From Streptomyces sp. CBMA152 (lineage in GTDB: Bacteria; Actinomycetota; Actinomycetes; Streptomycetales; Streptomycetaceae): 64,000 bases of DNA. Location of the stretch: NCBI RefSeq assembly GCF_014596475.1, contig NZ_MECJ01000029.1, positions 496,001 through 560,000 of the forward strand. The letters are read 5' to 3'. Numbering within the stretch: position 1 is the first letter of the stretch; each line of letters begins with the position of its first letter. This document shows positions 1 through 7,731 of the stretch, piece after piece. The position numbers and the translations under genes are program-made. The notes beneath the pieces were generated by a model. It was not told the DNA's origin, did no database searches, and saw only the letters and a program-made list of their open reading frames with translations.

Positions 1-133
1 CTGGCTAGGCGCTGCGGAGCGTGATAGTTCCGGCACTGATCTCCATCAACTACCGCTCTGGGTACGTGGATTCAGCGTTTCCGTGGACATAGCTTCTCGG
101 TATCCCACTGTCGAGCGGACCAGGGGCCGAGAG

Positions 134-409
134 ATGGTTCAGAGATCAGATGCCGATCGCCAGCGCAGGCGGGACCTTGCCGACGCTTCGTCGGGTGTCT
201 GGACGCCCACCACTGGCACGTACGCCGTGGACACGACGAGCGGCCGGATCGGTGAGGTACGCCGCCTGTTCGAGGGCTCCGCGTACTTGATCCCTCCCGG
301 CGGTGGCGCCGAATGGACCGTGGCCCCCTCCGCCCTGCGTTCGCCGACCGATGCGGAGACGTGGCAGGCGAAGGTGTGGACGCGCCCCGTGGAAAAGGCG
401 CAGCGGTGA
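134..409 (+). CDS. small hypothetical protein, DUF7848-gene partner
   Basis: About 91 residues from ATG 134; an in-frame GTG at 83 would add 17. The middle contains VDTTSGRIGEVRRLFEGS and then PPGGGAEW, a pattern I associate with short streptomycete proteins encoded beside regulatory clusters; the function is unknown. No signal peptide, membrane segment or cysteine is visible. Its TGA overlaps the GTG start of the next gene in a GTGA arrangement, so the two are probably translationally coupled. The start is uncertain, because neither candidate has a clean ribosome binding site. The first 80 bases of the window may hold the end of another gene but are too short to judge. Confidence 0.5.
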   Translation: MVQRSDADRQRRRDLADASSGVWTPTTGTYAVDTTSGRIGEVRRLFEGSAYLIPPGGGAEWTVAPSALRSPTDAETWQAKVWTRPVEKAQR

Positions 410-750
410 GCGTGAGAAGCACGCTGCGGAGCCTGGTCTACCGCCTATTGCGTCACCCGAACAGCGAAGTAACCATGACGGCCCGCTGCATGTCCGGCGA
501 CGGCTGCACCTGGGAGTTGGACGCGACCACGGACCTTGAGGCCGGGGGCGTCGCGATCATGGCGCACACCGCCGAGACGGGGCACGGAATCTTCACCCGC
601 AAGGTGGAGGACGTGGCGGTCGTGGTGCTCGACAACCCGCAGGAGCAGGAGCGCCGCGCGGCGGCCAACCGGCTGGAACTGGCGACCAGTAGCGAAGCAC
701 ACCGCGAAGCCGCCGAGGAGACCGAGCACGCGCGGGCTGGCCACCTCTGA
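406..750 (+). CDS. DUF7848-like small protein
   Basis: About 114 residues from GTG 406, which overlaps the previous stop by four bases. The N-terminus is basic (RSTLRSLVYRLLRH) and is followed by MTARCMSGDGCTWELD, with two cysteines about seven residues apart, then HTAETGHGIFTRKVED. The Cys-Gly-x-Cys-x-W and H-T-x-E-T-G-H pattern resembles the short streptomycete family I know as DUF7848, possibly a small metal-binding fold; the family name is from memory. The C-terminal third is charged and probably helical. A hairpin follows directly after the stop, so this looks like the last gene of a two-gene unit. Confidence 0.6.
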   Translation: MSVRSTLRSLVYRLLRHPNSEVTMTARCMSGDGCTWELDATTDLEAGGVAIMAHTAETGHGIFTRKVEDVAVVVLDNPQEQERRAAANRLELATSSEAHREAAEETEHARAGHL

Positions 751-753
751 ACT

Positions 754-797
754 CCCCGTTCCGGTGCATGGGTGAGGTCCATTCCGCCGGAACGGGG
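754..797 (+). terminator. GC-rich hairpin after the DUF7848-like gene
   Basis: An 11-bp perfect stem (CCCCGTTCCGG at 754-764, CCGGAACGGGG at 787-797) starts four bases after the stop codon. There is no U-tract, as is usual in Streptomyces terminators. Confidence 0.5.
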
Positions 798-890
798 GCA
801 AGGTCCTATCCCGGAGGCTCAGTGGGGACTCAGTTTCCGGGGTGGGCAGTTCGGCACAACTCCGCGTGTTGATACCGAAGGAGGCCCACT

Positions 891-998
891 ATGGGCAGGG
901 ACGAAGTGAACGGCTACGACGTGGCGGGCGAGGAGATCATCACCCCGGCCGAGCCGCCGCAAGAGCCGGAAGAGAACGGCAATGGAGATGACGAGTAG
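891..998 (+). CDS. acidic 35-residue peptide, cassette copy 1
   Basis: ATG 891 is preceded by AAGGAGG at 878-884. The peptide begins MGRDEVNGYDV and ends in a Pro/Glu/Asp-rich acidic tail (PQEPEENGNGDDE). It was missed by length-based gene finding, but it is supported by a second copy at 6594-6707 (minus strand) with identical first ten residues, the same acidic tail and the same 11-bp overlap with a CxxH/CxxC gene. No leader peptide, transmembrane segment or cysteine is present. Function unknown; coupling to the next gene suggests the two products act together. Confidence 0.7.
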   Translation: MGRDEVNGYDVAGEEIITPAEPPQEPEENGNGDDE

Positions 999-1182
999 CA
1001 ATCCTGGTTCAGGTGACGGGAGTGCCCGCGCAACGGCGCGCCGGTTCCTGAAACGCGATCTGCCGGAGAACTCCGAGCTGTCGTGGCTGTGCCAGATCCA
1101 CAAGGACCCGGACGCCATGAAGCTGATCGCGCGCACGCGGTACGTGTGCGAGCACTGCCAGCGTGGCAACGTCCGCCGCTGA
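988..1182 (+). CDS. CxxH/CxxC mini-protein, cassette copy 1
   Basis: 64 residues from ATG 988. I chose this start over ATG 982 because the second copy also overlaps its peptide gene by exactly 11 bp. Key features are RFLKRDLPENSELSWLCQIH (Cys-x2-His), then KDPDAM and RYVCEHCQRG (Cys-x2-Cys). Cys, His, Cys and Cys are all kept in the paralogue at 6413-6604, so a small zinc-binding fold is a reasonable inference. The paralogues are about 60% identical. No characterised family is recognised. A strong hairpin follows eight bases after the stop. Confidence 0.75.
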   Translation: MTSSNPGSGDGSARATARRFLKRDLPENSELSWLCQIHKDPDAMKLIARTRYVCEHCQRGNVRR

Positions 1183-1189
1183 GCAAGCT

Positions 1190-1224
1190 CCCGGGCGCGT
1201 CGGGTCCCTACCGGCGCGCCCGGG
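1190..1224 (+). terminator. hairpin after cassette copy 1
   Basis: Perfect 10-bp GC stem, CCCGGGCGCG (1190-1199) against CGCGCCCGGG (1215-1224), with a 15-nt loop, between the cassette and the convergent acetyltransferase gene. Confidence 0.5.
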
Positions 1225-1292
1225 TCTTCGGGGCCTCGGTCCGGCACGTTCCCCCGTGTGCCGGGCCGGGGCTTTCCGCCGGTCAGCGGGTG

Positions 1293-1769
1293 CTACTCCG
1301 CCCCGCCCAGCTTCAACAGCGCGTCATCCGTGACCCGGTTCACGGTCCACTCCGTCATTGACACCGCCCCGAGTGATCGATAGAACTCCACGGCAGGCAA
1401 ATTCCAGTTCAGGACCGACCACTCCAGGCGGCCGTAGCCGCGTGCCACGCAGATGCGGGCGAGTTCTGTCAGGAGGGCCTTGCCGTGGCCGGCGCCGCGG
1501 TGGGTGGGGCGTACGTACAGGTCTTCCAAGTAGATGCCGTGCACTCCCCGCCACGTCGAGAAGTTGAGGAACCAGAGCGCGAAGCCCGCCGGTTCGCCGT
1601 CGTCGGCTTCGGCGATGTGCGCGAACGCGGCCGGGTGGTCGCCGAACAGCGCCTCGTGAAGTTGTTCCGGCGTCGCCTTCGCGTCCTCCGGGCACTTCTC
1701 GTACTCGGCCAGTTCGCGGACCATGGCGTGGATCACGGGGACATCTGCGGGCGTCGCGGTACGAATCAT
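1293..1769 (-). CDS. GNAT family N-acetyltransferase
   Basis: 158 residues from ATG 1769 (MIRTATPADVPVIHAMVREL). The protein shows the GNAT fold signature: beta-1/alpha-1 at the start, LEDLYVRPTHRGAGHGKALL around residues 87-105 (the acetyl-CoA pyrophosphate loop R-G-x-G-x-G/K), and then RLEWSVLNWNLPAVEFYRSLGA, which is typical of the diamine/spermidine acetyltransferase-like branch. A soluble cytoplasmic enzyme that moves an acetyl group from acetyl-CoA to an amine; the substrate cannot be told from sequence. Longer in-frame extensions upstream are GC-rich readthrough with no start signal. It is transcribed alone, convergent with the small cassette. Confidence 0.9.
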   Translation of the reverse strand: MIRTATPADVPVIHAMVRELAEYEKCPEDAKATPEQLHEALFGDHPAAFAHIAEADDGEPAGFALWFLNFSTWRGVHGIYLEDLYVRPTHRGAGHGKALLTELARICVARGYGRLEWSVLNWNLPAVEFYRSLGAVSMTEWTVNRVTDDALLKLGGAE

Positions 1770-1914
1770 GGCCGTAGCGTAATCCGGAGGCCAGGGAGCG
1801 GTCGCGGGCATTCCGGTCTGCGGGACGGGCACCCGGGACGCTCCCGAGAGGGCACCCGGGAGAGTCCGGGAAAGCCCAGCCCAACCACGCCCCCGCCCCG
1901 GCGCCACGCCCCGC

Positions 1915-2796
1915 TCACCACCCCCGTACCACCCGCCCCGCCTCCACCTGCTCGGCCTCCAACTCGCCCTCGTCCTCGATCTCCCACAGGCAGTTCTGCA
2001 GCACCCGCCCCAGCGTCCACGCGCGCGCCCGGGCGCGGTCCAGGCCCAGTACCTCCGTCATCGCGTCGAAGCGCCACCGCAGCTCGGCCGCGTCGAAGCG
2101 GTTGACGAGCGCGGGCAGCAGCTCGAAGCCCGGGTCGCCCGCCAGCGGTTTGGGGTCGATGGCGAGCCACGGCTCACGCTCGGCGGCGAGCACGTTCTCG
2201 TAGTGGAGGTCCCAGTGCAGCAGCCGGTCGCCCGGTTCGCCGGCCACCTCCCGTACGGCCGCCGCGCAGTCCTCCAGGAGCCGCCGCTCGGCGGGGTCGC
2301 TGAGCTCGCGTACCGCCCGGGGCGTCTCCTCCAGCATCCCGGCGGCGACGTCCGCGAGGCGGCGCATCCCGGGCGGGGCCGGTACGGACGTGAGCCGGGA
2401 CAGCAGGTCCGCGATCACCATGACCGCCTCCCGGGAGTCGGCCATATCAGCCAACTGCCGGGCGGAGTCGAGACGTTCCAGCAGCATCGTGCCGGTCGCC
2501 TCGTCGTGGCGCAGCAGCCGGGCCGCGCCCGCTCCGCCCCACGCCCGCAGCGCCACCGGCTCGCCCTCGGTCTCCTCGTCCACCAACTGGAGCTTGAGGA
2601 CCGCCGGGGTGCCGTCGGCCGCCGTCACCGGCAGCACCAGCGCGCACATCCCGTGCATCGGGGGCCCGTCCAGTCGCAGCTCCCAGCGCGCCGCGAACTC
2701 CTCCACCCGGCCGGGCAGCGCCGCCCCGAAGGCGCGGCCCGCCTCGCCGTTGAACTCCGTCAGGGTCGCGACCAGTTCTTCCGGAATGTCGATCAC
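1915..2796 (-). CDS. APH(6)/hydroxyurea-type phosphotransferase
   Basis: 293 residues from GTG 2796; an ATG at 2832 would overlap the divergent gene's start codon. The kinase fold shows an ATP-lobe segment VLKLQLVDEETEGEPVAL, the catalytic loop LLHWDLHYENVL (HxDxxxxN, near residue 207) and the metal-binding IDPKPLAGDPGFEL. This combination is typical of the aminoglycoside/hydroxyurea phosphotransferase family, which includes streptomycin 6-kinases. Housekeeping homologues are common in Streptomyces, so antibiotic modification is possible but not shown. The gene is divergent from the rhomboid-like gene, with 34 bp between starts, and so shares a compact promoter region. Confidence 0.85.
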   Translation of the reverse strand: MIDIPEELVATLTEFNGEAGRAFGAALPGRVEEFAARWELRLDGPPMHGMCALVLPVTAADGTPAVLKLQLVDEETEGEPVALRAWGGAGAARLLRHDEATGTMLLERLDSARQLADMADSREAVMVIADLLSRLTSVPAPPGMRRLADVAAGMLEETPRAVRELSDPAERRLLEDCAAAVREVAGEPGDRLLHWDLHYENVLAAEREPWLAIDPKPLAGDPGFELLPALVNRFDAAELRWRFDAMTEVLGLDRARARAWTLGRVLQNCLWEIEDEGELEAEQVEAGRVVRGW

Positions 2797-2830
2797 CCAC
2801 CCGACCCTACCGGCGTGCGTGAATCGGTCC

Positions 2831-3502
2831 ATGAGCCGATTCCTCCGGACGGGCCCGCGCAGAGCGGCCGCCGCCGCCCGGCGTTACGTCCGCAGCGCCC
2901 CCGGCACGTACCTCTGGCTGGCCGTGCTGTTCGTGACCACCATCGCGCTGCACCACATGTCCCCGGAGTTCGAGCACGACTTCCTGCGGCAGCGGTCGAC
3001 CAACATCCATGAGCTGTCGACCAATCCCGTACGCGTACTGATCACCAGCGCGCTGTGGATCGACGGCGGCCACTGGCTCCCGTACGCCGTCCTGTACTCC
3101 GTCTTCCACGCCCAGGCCGAACGCTGGCTCGGCACCCGCCGCTGGCTCGCCGTCGTCGTCCTCGCGCACGTCCTCGCCACCTACATCAGCGAGGGCGCCC
3201 TGCTGTGGGCGATCCGGCACGGCGTCGCCCCGCACCACGCCGTCAACACCCTTGATATCGGGGTGAGTTACGCCCTGGCAGGGGTTGAAGGTGTGCTGAC
3301 GTATCGGATCGCGGCGCCCTGGCGGTATCTCTACCTCGTCGCCCTGCTCGCCTTCTACGCCGTCCCGCTCATCAACGGGCGCACCTTCACCGACCTCGGC
3401 CACTTCACCGCCGTACTCATCGGGCTCGGCTGCTACCCGCTCGTACGGGGGCGGGAGACGTGGAACCCCACCCAGGTGATCAGGCGATTCCGGCGTCCTT
3501 GA
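2831..3502 (+). CDS. rhomboid-like membrane protein
   Basis: 223 residues with about six hydrophobic segments (for example YLWLAVLFVTTIAL, WLAVVVLAHVLATY, YLYLVALLAFYAVPL). Rhomboid hallmarks are present: DIGVSYALAGVEG carries a G-x-S serine and DLGHFTAVLIGLG carries the histidine of a Ser-His dyad. The actinobacterial rhomboid-like group may or may not be proteolytic; the usual GxSG glycine after the serine is replaced by tyrosine. ATG 2831 shares bases with the competing upstream start of the kinase gene. The last 23 bp overlap the convergent DsbA-like gene tail to tail. Confidence 0.75.
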   Translation: MSRFLRTGPRRAAAAARRYVRSAPGTYLWLAVLFVTTIALHHMSPEFEHDFLRQRSTNIHELSTNPVRVLITSALWIDGGHWLPYAVLYSVFHAQAERWLGTRRWLAVVVLAHVLATYISEGALLWAIRHGVAPHHAVNTLDIGVSYALAGVEGVLTYRIAAPWRYLYLVALLAFYAVPLINGRTFTDLGHFTAVLIGLGCYPLVRGRETWNPTQVIRRFRRP

Positions 3503-4214
3503 GCACCTTCGCGAACTCGTCCGCGTCCAGGATCGCCGCGCCGTTGCCCGGCGGGCGCTTGCCGTCGATGAGGACGGTCGGGCTGGAGTTCACGCCGGAC
3601 TTCTCGAACGCCTTCTCCGCCGAGGCCACCCACTCCTTGTACGTGCTCTCGCGCACCGCCTTGTCGAAGGCCGCGCCCCGCAGACCGGGGACCTTGTCGG
3701 CGATGCGCAGCAGGTTGTCGGCGGTGTAGCCGTCGGTCGCCTCGTCCTCGGGCTGGCTGGCGAAGACGGCCGCGTGGTACTCCGCGAACTTGCCCGCGTC
3801 CACCGACGCCCGCAGCGCGTTCGCGGCCCGCTCGGATCCGCCGCCGCCGAGGTTGCGGTCGAGGAAGGACGCGATCGTGTAGCGGATCTTGATCTTCCCG
3901 GCCGCCGCGAGGTCGGTCAGCGGCACCGCGCCCGACGACTCGAACTTGGCGCAGAACGGGCAGCGCGGGTCCTCGTACACCGTGATCGTGTGCGCGGCCT
4001 GCGGGCTGCCCACGACGATTTCCGCACCCTCCACCTTCGCGGGCAGCTTCGCGAGCTTCGCCGCGTGGGGGGACGTCTTCACGGCCAGCTCTTCGGCGGC
4101 GGAGGAGGAGCTGGAAGAGCCCGAATCACTGCCGCACGCCGCCGCCGAGATCCCCACCGTCGCCGCCACAGCCAGCGCCAGCGCCGTCCGGCGAACCTTG
4201 CGTACCGTCGTCAT
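3480..4214 (-). CDS. DsbA-like thioredoxin-fold lipoprotein
   Basis: 244 residues from ATG 4214, which has GGGAGA about ten bases upstream; ATG 4223 is an alternative. A basic start and hydrophobic stretch lead to lipobox ISAAAC (Cys 27) and then a Ser-rich linker, so it is predicted to be a lipid-anchored extracytoplasmic protein. The thioredoxin active site is EDPRCPFCAKF (Cys 85 and 88), followed by a helical insertion and the cis-Pro region VNSSPTVLIDGKRPPG. The family makes or isomerises disulfides in exported proteins. Thioredoxin_4/DsbA length is normal. No DsbB or VKOR partner lies nearby. Confidence 0.9.
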   Translation of the reverse strand: MTTVRKVRRTALALAVAATVGISAAACGSDSGSSSSSSAAEELAVKTSPHAAKLAKLPAKVEGAEIVVGSPQAAHTITVYEDPRCPFCAKFESSGAVPLTDLAAAGKIKIRYTIASFLDRNLGGGGSERAANALRASVDAGKFAEYHAAVFASQPEDEATDGYTADNLLRIADKVPGLRGAAFDKAVRESTYKEWVASAEKAFEKSGVNSSPTVLIDGKRPPGNGAAILDADEFAKVLKDAGIA

Positions 4215-4381
4215 ACGAGCCATCTCTCCCAGCGTCGAACATAAACCTCAAACCCGTTCATACTGAAGCTATGTGCCGCGCGGACGCGTCCGGCGCGCCG
4301 GAAGTCCCGACCCGCCGGGACCAAAGTCCTGCGGATTCCGTCTCTGGACAGGCGTTCGTACGCGGTGTACCAACAACCCCC

Positions 4382-5779
4382 ATGAGCACGCGCACGATCA
4401 ACGGCGGTATCTCCTTCTGGTACGCGCAGGACGGCATCCCCGCTCCCCGCGAGCCCCTGACCGGCGACGCCACGGCGGACGTCGTGATCGTGGGCGGCGG
4501 GTACACGGGGCTGTGGACGGCGTACTACCTCAAGAAGGCCGTCCCGTTCCTCAACATCACCGTCCTCGAAGCCCGTTTCTGCGGCTACGGCGCCTCCGGG
4601 CGCAACGGCGGCTGGCTGTACAACGGCATCGCGGGCCGCGACCGGTACGCGAAGCTGCACGGCCACGACGCCGCCGTACGCCTCCAGCAGGCCATGAACG
4701 ACACCGTCGACGAGGTCGTCCGGGTCGCGGCCGAGGAGTCGATCGACGCCGACGTCCACCGGGGCGGAGTGCTCGAAGTCGCTTACACGCCCGCCCAGTT
4801 GAGCCGCCTCAAGGCGTTCCACGCCGCCGAGCTGGAGTTCGGCGAGAAGGACCGGCTGCTGCTCGGGGCGCGCGAGACCGCCGAGCGCATACGGGTCGCC
4901 GGGGCCGTCGGCTCCGGCTGGACCCCGCACGGCGCGCGCGTCCACCCCGTGAAGCTGGTCAAGGGTCTCGCGGCGGCCGTCGAGGCGCTGGGCGTCACGG
5001 TGTACGAGTCCACGCCGGTCACCGAGATCCGGCCCAAGCACGCCGTCACGCCGTACGGCACCGTGCGCGCCCCGTACGTCCTGCGCTGCACCGAGGGGTT
5101 CACCGCGTCCCTGAAGGGCCAGCGGCGCTCCTGGCTGCCGATGAACTCGTCGATGATCGCCACCGAGCCGCTGCCGGCCGAGCTGTGGGAGTCCATCGGC
5201 TGGGCGGGTCGCGAGACGCTGGGCGACATGGCGCACGCGTACATGTACGCGCAGCGCACCGCCGACGACCGGATCGCGATCGGGGGGCGCGGGGTGCCGT
5301 ACCGGTTCGGGTCCCGTACCGACAACGACGGGCGTACGCAGCCCGCGACGATCGAGGCGCTGCGGGAGATCCTGATCCGGTTCTTCCCGCAGCTGGCGGG
5401 GGTGTCGGTGACGCACGCGTGGTCGGGGGTGCTGGGGGTGCCGCGCGACTGGTGCGCGACGGTCACGCTGGACCGGTCCACGGGGCTTGGGTGGGCGGGG
5501 GGTTACGTGGGGTCCGGCGTCGCCACCGCCAACCTTGCCGCCCGTACGTTGCGGGATCTGGTGCGCCAGGACTCCGGTCAGGGCGGACCCACCGAGCTGA
5601 CCTCACTGCCGTGGGTCAACCACCGGGTGCGGCGATGGGAGCCGGAGCCTTTGCGGTGGGTGGCTGTGCAGGGGATGTACGCGGCGTATCGGGGGGCGGA
5701 TCGGCGGGAGCTCAGCGCCCGTTCGGCCCGCACCGACCGAGTCGCGGTGGTCGCGGATCGGATCTCGGGGCGGCACTGA
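4382..5779 (+). CDS. FAD-dependent amino acid/amine oxidoreductase
   Basis: 465 residues from ATG 4382; in-frame extension to ATG 4271 is possible but lacks conserved character. The N-terminus carries the dinucleotide-binding motif VVIVGGGYTGLWTAYYL (GxGxxG near 38-43), then EARFCGYGASGRNGGWLYNG, the substrate/FAD loop typical of DadA/gamma-glutamylputrescine oxidase-like enzymes. C-terminal THAWSGVLGVPRDWCATV and GLGWAGGYVGSGVATANLAART complete the DAO fold. It probably oxidises an amine or N-methylated amino acid, giving H2O2; the substrate is unknown. It stands alone on the plus strand between two minus-strand genes. Confidence 0.88.
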   Translation: MSTRTINGGISFWYAQDGIPAPREPLTGDATADVVIVGGGYTGLWTAYYLKKAVPFLNITVLEARFCGYGASGRNGGWLYNGIAGRDRYAKLHGHDAAVRLQQAMNDTVDEVVRVAAEESIDADVHRGGVLEVAYTPAQLSRLKAFHAAELEFGEKDRLLLGARETAERIRVAGAVGSGWTPHGARVHPVKLVKGLAAAVEALGVTVYESTPVTEIRPKHAVTPYGTVRAPYVLRCTEGFTASLKGQRRSWLPMNSSMIATEPLPAELWESIGWAGRETLGDMAHAYMYAQRTADDRIAIGGRGVPYRFGSRTDNDGRTQPATIEALREILIRFFPQLAGVSVTHAWSGVLGVPRDWCATVTLDRSTGLGWAGGYVGSGVATANLAARTLRDLVRQDSGQGGPTELTSLPWVNHRVRRWEPEPLRWVAVQGMYAAYRGADRRELSARSARTDRVAVVADRISGRH

Positions 5780-5812
5780 GGCGGGGGCCGGTCGATCGGT
5801 CGGAGCGGCCGA

Positions 5813-6334
5813 TCAGATCCGGTAGTCGGCGTGCGGTGTGGCCCGCTCCCAGACCGTCTCGAAGGCGGTCGTGCAGAGCTTCGCCACCTCGGGGCGTTCG
5901 TCCAGCTCCGGGCCCGCTGAACTGCCTGTTCCGGTGAAGTGGTTCCACATGATGACGCGCTCGTCGAACAGCCAGAAGTCGTTTCCGGGCAGGGCGAGGT
6001 CCGATGCCCGCCGCCGGGGAAGCCAGCGGACCGACTCGCCTGCCGCCAGGTTCTGGTACGTACAGCCGTGCTCGTAGGCGATGTACTCGCTCACGGGTTC
6101 CGAGACGATGCGCGCGCGGCGGAAGGCGACGCCGCGTGCGGTCGCGTCACGTACCCAGGTGTGGAAGTCGTTCCACCAGGCGGCGGGGTCGGGGTCCGGG
6201 CGCCAGCCGGCGCGCCAGGCCTCGAACTCCGCCACCTCCTCGCCGATCCCGTATCCGTCCCGCATCTCCAGATGGACGGCCGAACGCCGGGTGTTCGCGA
6301 GCAGGTCGACGAACTCCGAGTCGGTCTGCGACAT
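5813..6334 (-). CDS. DUF6879 family protein (copy on minus strand)
   Basis: 173 residues from ATG 6334, with AGAGG about seven bases upstream. The domain spans the whole protein: VHLEMRDGYG at the start, then RRARIVSEPVSEYIAYEHG, VRWLPRRRASDLALPGNDFWLFD and a C-terminal TAFETVWERATPH. I know this architecture as DUF6879, a streptomycete family usually encoded beside XRE regulators of the WhiJ/Scr1 kind; it has no demonstrated activity. It is about 50% identical to the plus-strand copy at 7202-7717. It lies 78 bp downstream of the cassette at 6413-6707 and may be co-transcribed with it. Confidence 0.85.
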   Translation of the reverse strand: MSQTDSEFVDLLANTRRSAVHLEMRDGYGIGEEVAEFEAWRAGWRPDPDPAAWWNDFHTWVRDATARGVAFRRARIVSEPVSEYIAYEHGCTYQNLAAGESVRWLPRRRASDLALPGNDFWLFDERVIMWNHFTGTGSSAGPELDERPEVAKLCTTAFETVWERATPHADYRI

Positions 6335-6356
6335 AGCACGCCTCTTGCGACGTCAA

Positions 6357-6368
6357 GTGCACATGCAC
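6357..6368. promoter_or_regulatory. TGCA-type palindrome upstream of DUF6879 gene
   Basis: GTGCACATGCAC has 5-bp arms with a 2-bp spacer, 23 bp upstream of the DUF6879 start. Related TTGCA/TGCAA motifs occur in the divergent region at 6864-6945, so it is a candidate site for the nearby XRE regulator. Confidence 0.35.
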
Positions 6369-6412
6369 ATAAGGCACTTATGAACTGGCCCAGCGGCTGT
6401 CAGGTGGCCGAC

Positions 6413-6604
6413 TCAGGGGCGGGCCCCGTCGCGTCGGCAGTGCTCGCACACGTAACGCTTGCGCAGCACGAGCCGCATGGCCGCCGGGTCCTTGTGGGCC
6501 CGGCAGACCCAGGAGAGTTCCGACCGTTCCGGCAGGTCGTGCTTCAGGAACTCGCGGAGCGTCGCGCGGGCGCCTCCGCTGCTCTCGGGTGGATCACTGC
6601 TCAT
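6413..6604 (-). CDS. CxxH/CxxC mini-protein, cassette copy 2
   Basis: 63 residues from ATG 6604. It contains REFLKHDLPERSELSWVCRAH (Cys-x2-His) and RKRYVCEHCRRDG (Cys-x2-Cys), matching copy 1 (988-1182) at every cysteine and histidine, which suggests one bound metal ion. The start overlaps the end of the acidic peptide gene by 11 bp, exactly as in copy 1. The N-terminus (SSDPPESSGG) is low complexity and differs between copies. Function unknown. The DUF6879 gene follows on the same strand. Confidence 0.75.
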   Translation of the reverse strand: MSSDPPESSGGARATLREFLKHDLPERSELSWVCRAHKDPAAMRLVLRKRYVCEHCRRDGARP

Positions 6605-6707
6605 CGTCTCCGTCCTCGTGCTGGTCGGGCTCCTCGGTCGGGGGGTCGGCCGGGGTGATCGTCTCGTTCTGCCCCAGGTCGTAACCGTTCACTTCATCCC
6701 TGCCCAT
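6594..6707 (-). CDS. acidic 37-residue peptide, cassette copy 2
   Basis: ATG 6707 is preceded by GAGGAGG with good spacing. The peptide starts MGRDEVNGYDLGQNETITPA and ends EEPDQHEDGDDEQ. Ten identical N-terminal residues and the shared upstream sequence GAGGCCCA-n-ATGGGCAGGG with copy 1 show common descent. An ATG at 6791 would give a longer frame, but the similarity begins at 6707. No recognised family. Confidence 0.7.
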   Translation of the reverse strand: MGRDEVNGYDLGQNETITPADPPTEEPDQHEDGDDEQ

Positions 6708-6863
6708 GATGGGCCTCCTCTCGTTGGCTTGGTCCAAAGGGCTGGAAGGCTTCGGCGTATACGGCGAACCCGGCTGGACAGCCCACATCACTCGTCACCA
6801 TCCCCTCGGTGCTGTCGTGGTGATGAGGACGCTAGGAGCCAACGTGGCTGGGTCTCCATGAAC

Positions 6864-6945
6864 TTGCATGTGTTTGCACGCCAATTCGCTGTGACAGTAG
6901 CTGTATTGACGCCGTCGATGGTGCTCAGCAAGGCTTGTGCAAGCC
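6864..6945. promoter_or_regulatory. candidate XRE operator region in divergent promoter
   Basis: The 268-bp gap between the minus-strand cassette and the plus-strand DUF6879 module holds a direct pair TTGCA-n5-TTGCA (6864-6878) and a palindrome GGCTTG-TG-CAAGCC (6932-6945). They resemble the TGCA-centred site at 6357-6368. Control by the XRE protein at 7732-8580 is inference. Confidence 0.35.
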
Positions 6946-6975
6946 GGAGCAAGCACCTGGACCAGGGAGTCAGCC

Positions 6976-7230
6976 ATGGCTGTGGAGTTCGTCGGTATCG
7001 ACCCGGACACCGACCGGGATCACTGCCCCACCGTGTGGGCGGACGCGAAGACCCAAGAGATCCTGGTGCAGGGATGGAAGCCGAATGTCGAGACTCAGGC
7101 GCAGTGCGAGGCAAGCAGCCCCGCGAACGGCCCGGTCCCCGACAGCGAAGCCATCGTCAGGATTCCGGCGCGGATGATCCCGATGATCAGGGAGGCCTGT
7201 GATGCCATCCAGCGTGCCCAGCTTCGCTGA
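6976..7230 (+). CDS. small conserved protein upstream of DUF6879 gene
   Basis: 84 residues from ATG 6976, with GGGAG seven bases upstream. Recognisable segments are VGIDPDTDRDHCPTVWADAK, ILVQGWKP and SEAIVRIPARMIPMIREACD. I recall similar 70-90-residue proteins encoded immediately before DUF6879 genes in streptomycetes; none has a known function. The 3' end overlaps the start of the DUF6879 gene by 29 bp, so the two are almost certainly co-translated. No export or membrane signal. Confidence 0.75.
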   Translation: MAVEFVGIDPDTDRDHCPTVWADAKTQEILVQGWKPNVETQAQCEASSPANGPVPDSEAIVRIPARMIPMIREACDAIQRAQLR

Positions 7231-7717
7231 GCTGCTCGGGCGGTGCGAGCGGTCCGCCGTCCACTTGGAGTTGCGCGACTCCTATGCTCCGACGGACCGG
7301 TTCGACGCGTGGCGGCGCGGTGAGCGGATCGATTGGGCGGACCGTGAATCCTGGTGGCATCCGTACGACCAGTTGATCTCGGACACCGTGGCGCGGGGTG
7401 TGGTCATTCGTCGCGCCCGGGTCGTCTCCGAACCCGTCTCGGAGTACATCCGCTGGGAGCACTACGTCACGCACGCCAACATCACGGCGGGCGAGGAGAT
7501 CCGGTGGCTGCCACGACGACGGGCCACGGACATCCCCCTGCCGGGCAACGACTTCTGGTTGTTCGACGACGCCCTGCTCAGGGTTCACCACTTCTCGGGA
7601 GACGGGGCGGTGGTCGAGGATGAGGTAACGACGGATGCGGAGACCGTGAAATTGTGTTCCACAGCCTTCGAAGCCGTCTGGAAACGAGCGGTCCCGCACC
7701 GCCTGTACGAAGTCTGA
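7202..7717 (+). CDS. DUF6879 family protein (plus-strand copy)
   Basis: 171 residues from ATG 7202, with GGAGG at 7191-7195; a GTG at 7199 is adjacent. Motifs are VHLELRDSY, RRARVVSEPVSEYIRWEHYV, IRWLPRRRATDIPLPGNDFW and FEAVWKRAVPH. It is the middle gene of a three-gene module (84-residue protein, DUF6879, XRE regulator). By analogy with whiJ-like loci, where an XRE protein pairs with a small partner, DUF6879 may modulate the regulator; this is inference. It is paralogous to 5813-6334 in inverted orientation. Confidence 0.88.
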   Translation: MPSSVPSFAELLGRCERSAVHLELRDSYAPTDRFDAWRRGERIDWADRESWWHPYDQLISDTVARGVVIRRARVVSEPVSEYIRWEHYVTHANITAGEEIRWLPRRRATDIPLPGNDFWLFDDALLRVHHFSGDGAVVEDEVTTDAETVKLCSTAFEAVWKRAVPHRLYEV

Positions 7718-7731
7718 CGAAAGCCAGTTCC

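Noticed and set aside
1..82. Possible 3' end of an upstream gene (TAG at 6-8)
   Set aside because: Two codons are not enough to support a gene, although the neighbourhood would suit an XRE-type regulator.
891..998. Acidic peptide as a RiPP precursor
   Set aside because: No Cys/Ser/Thr-rich core, no leader cleavage motif, and no maturation, protease or transport gene beside either copy.
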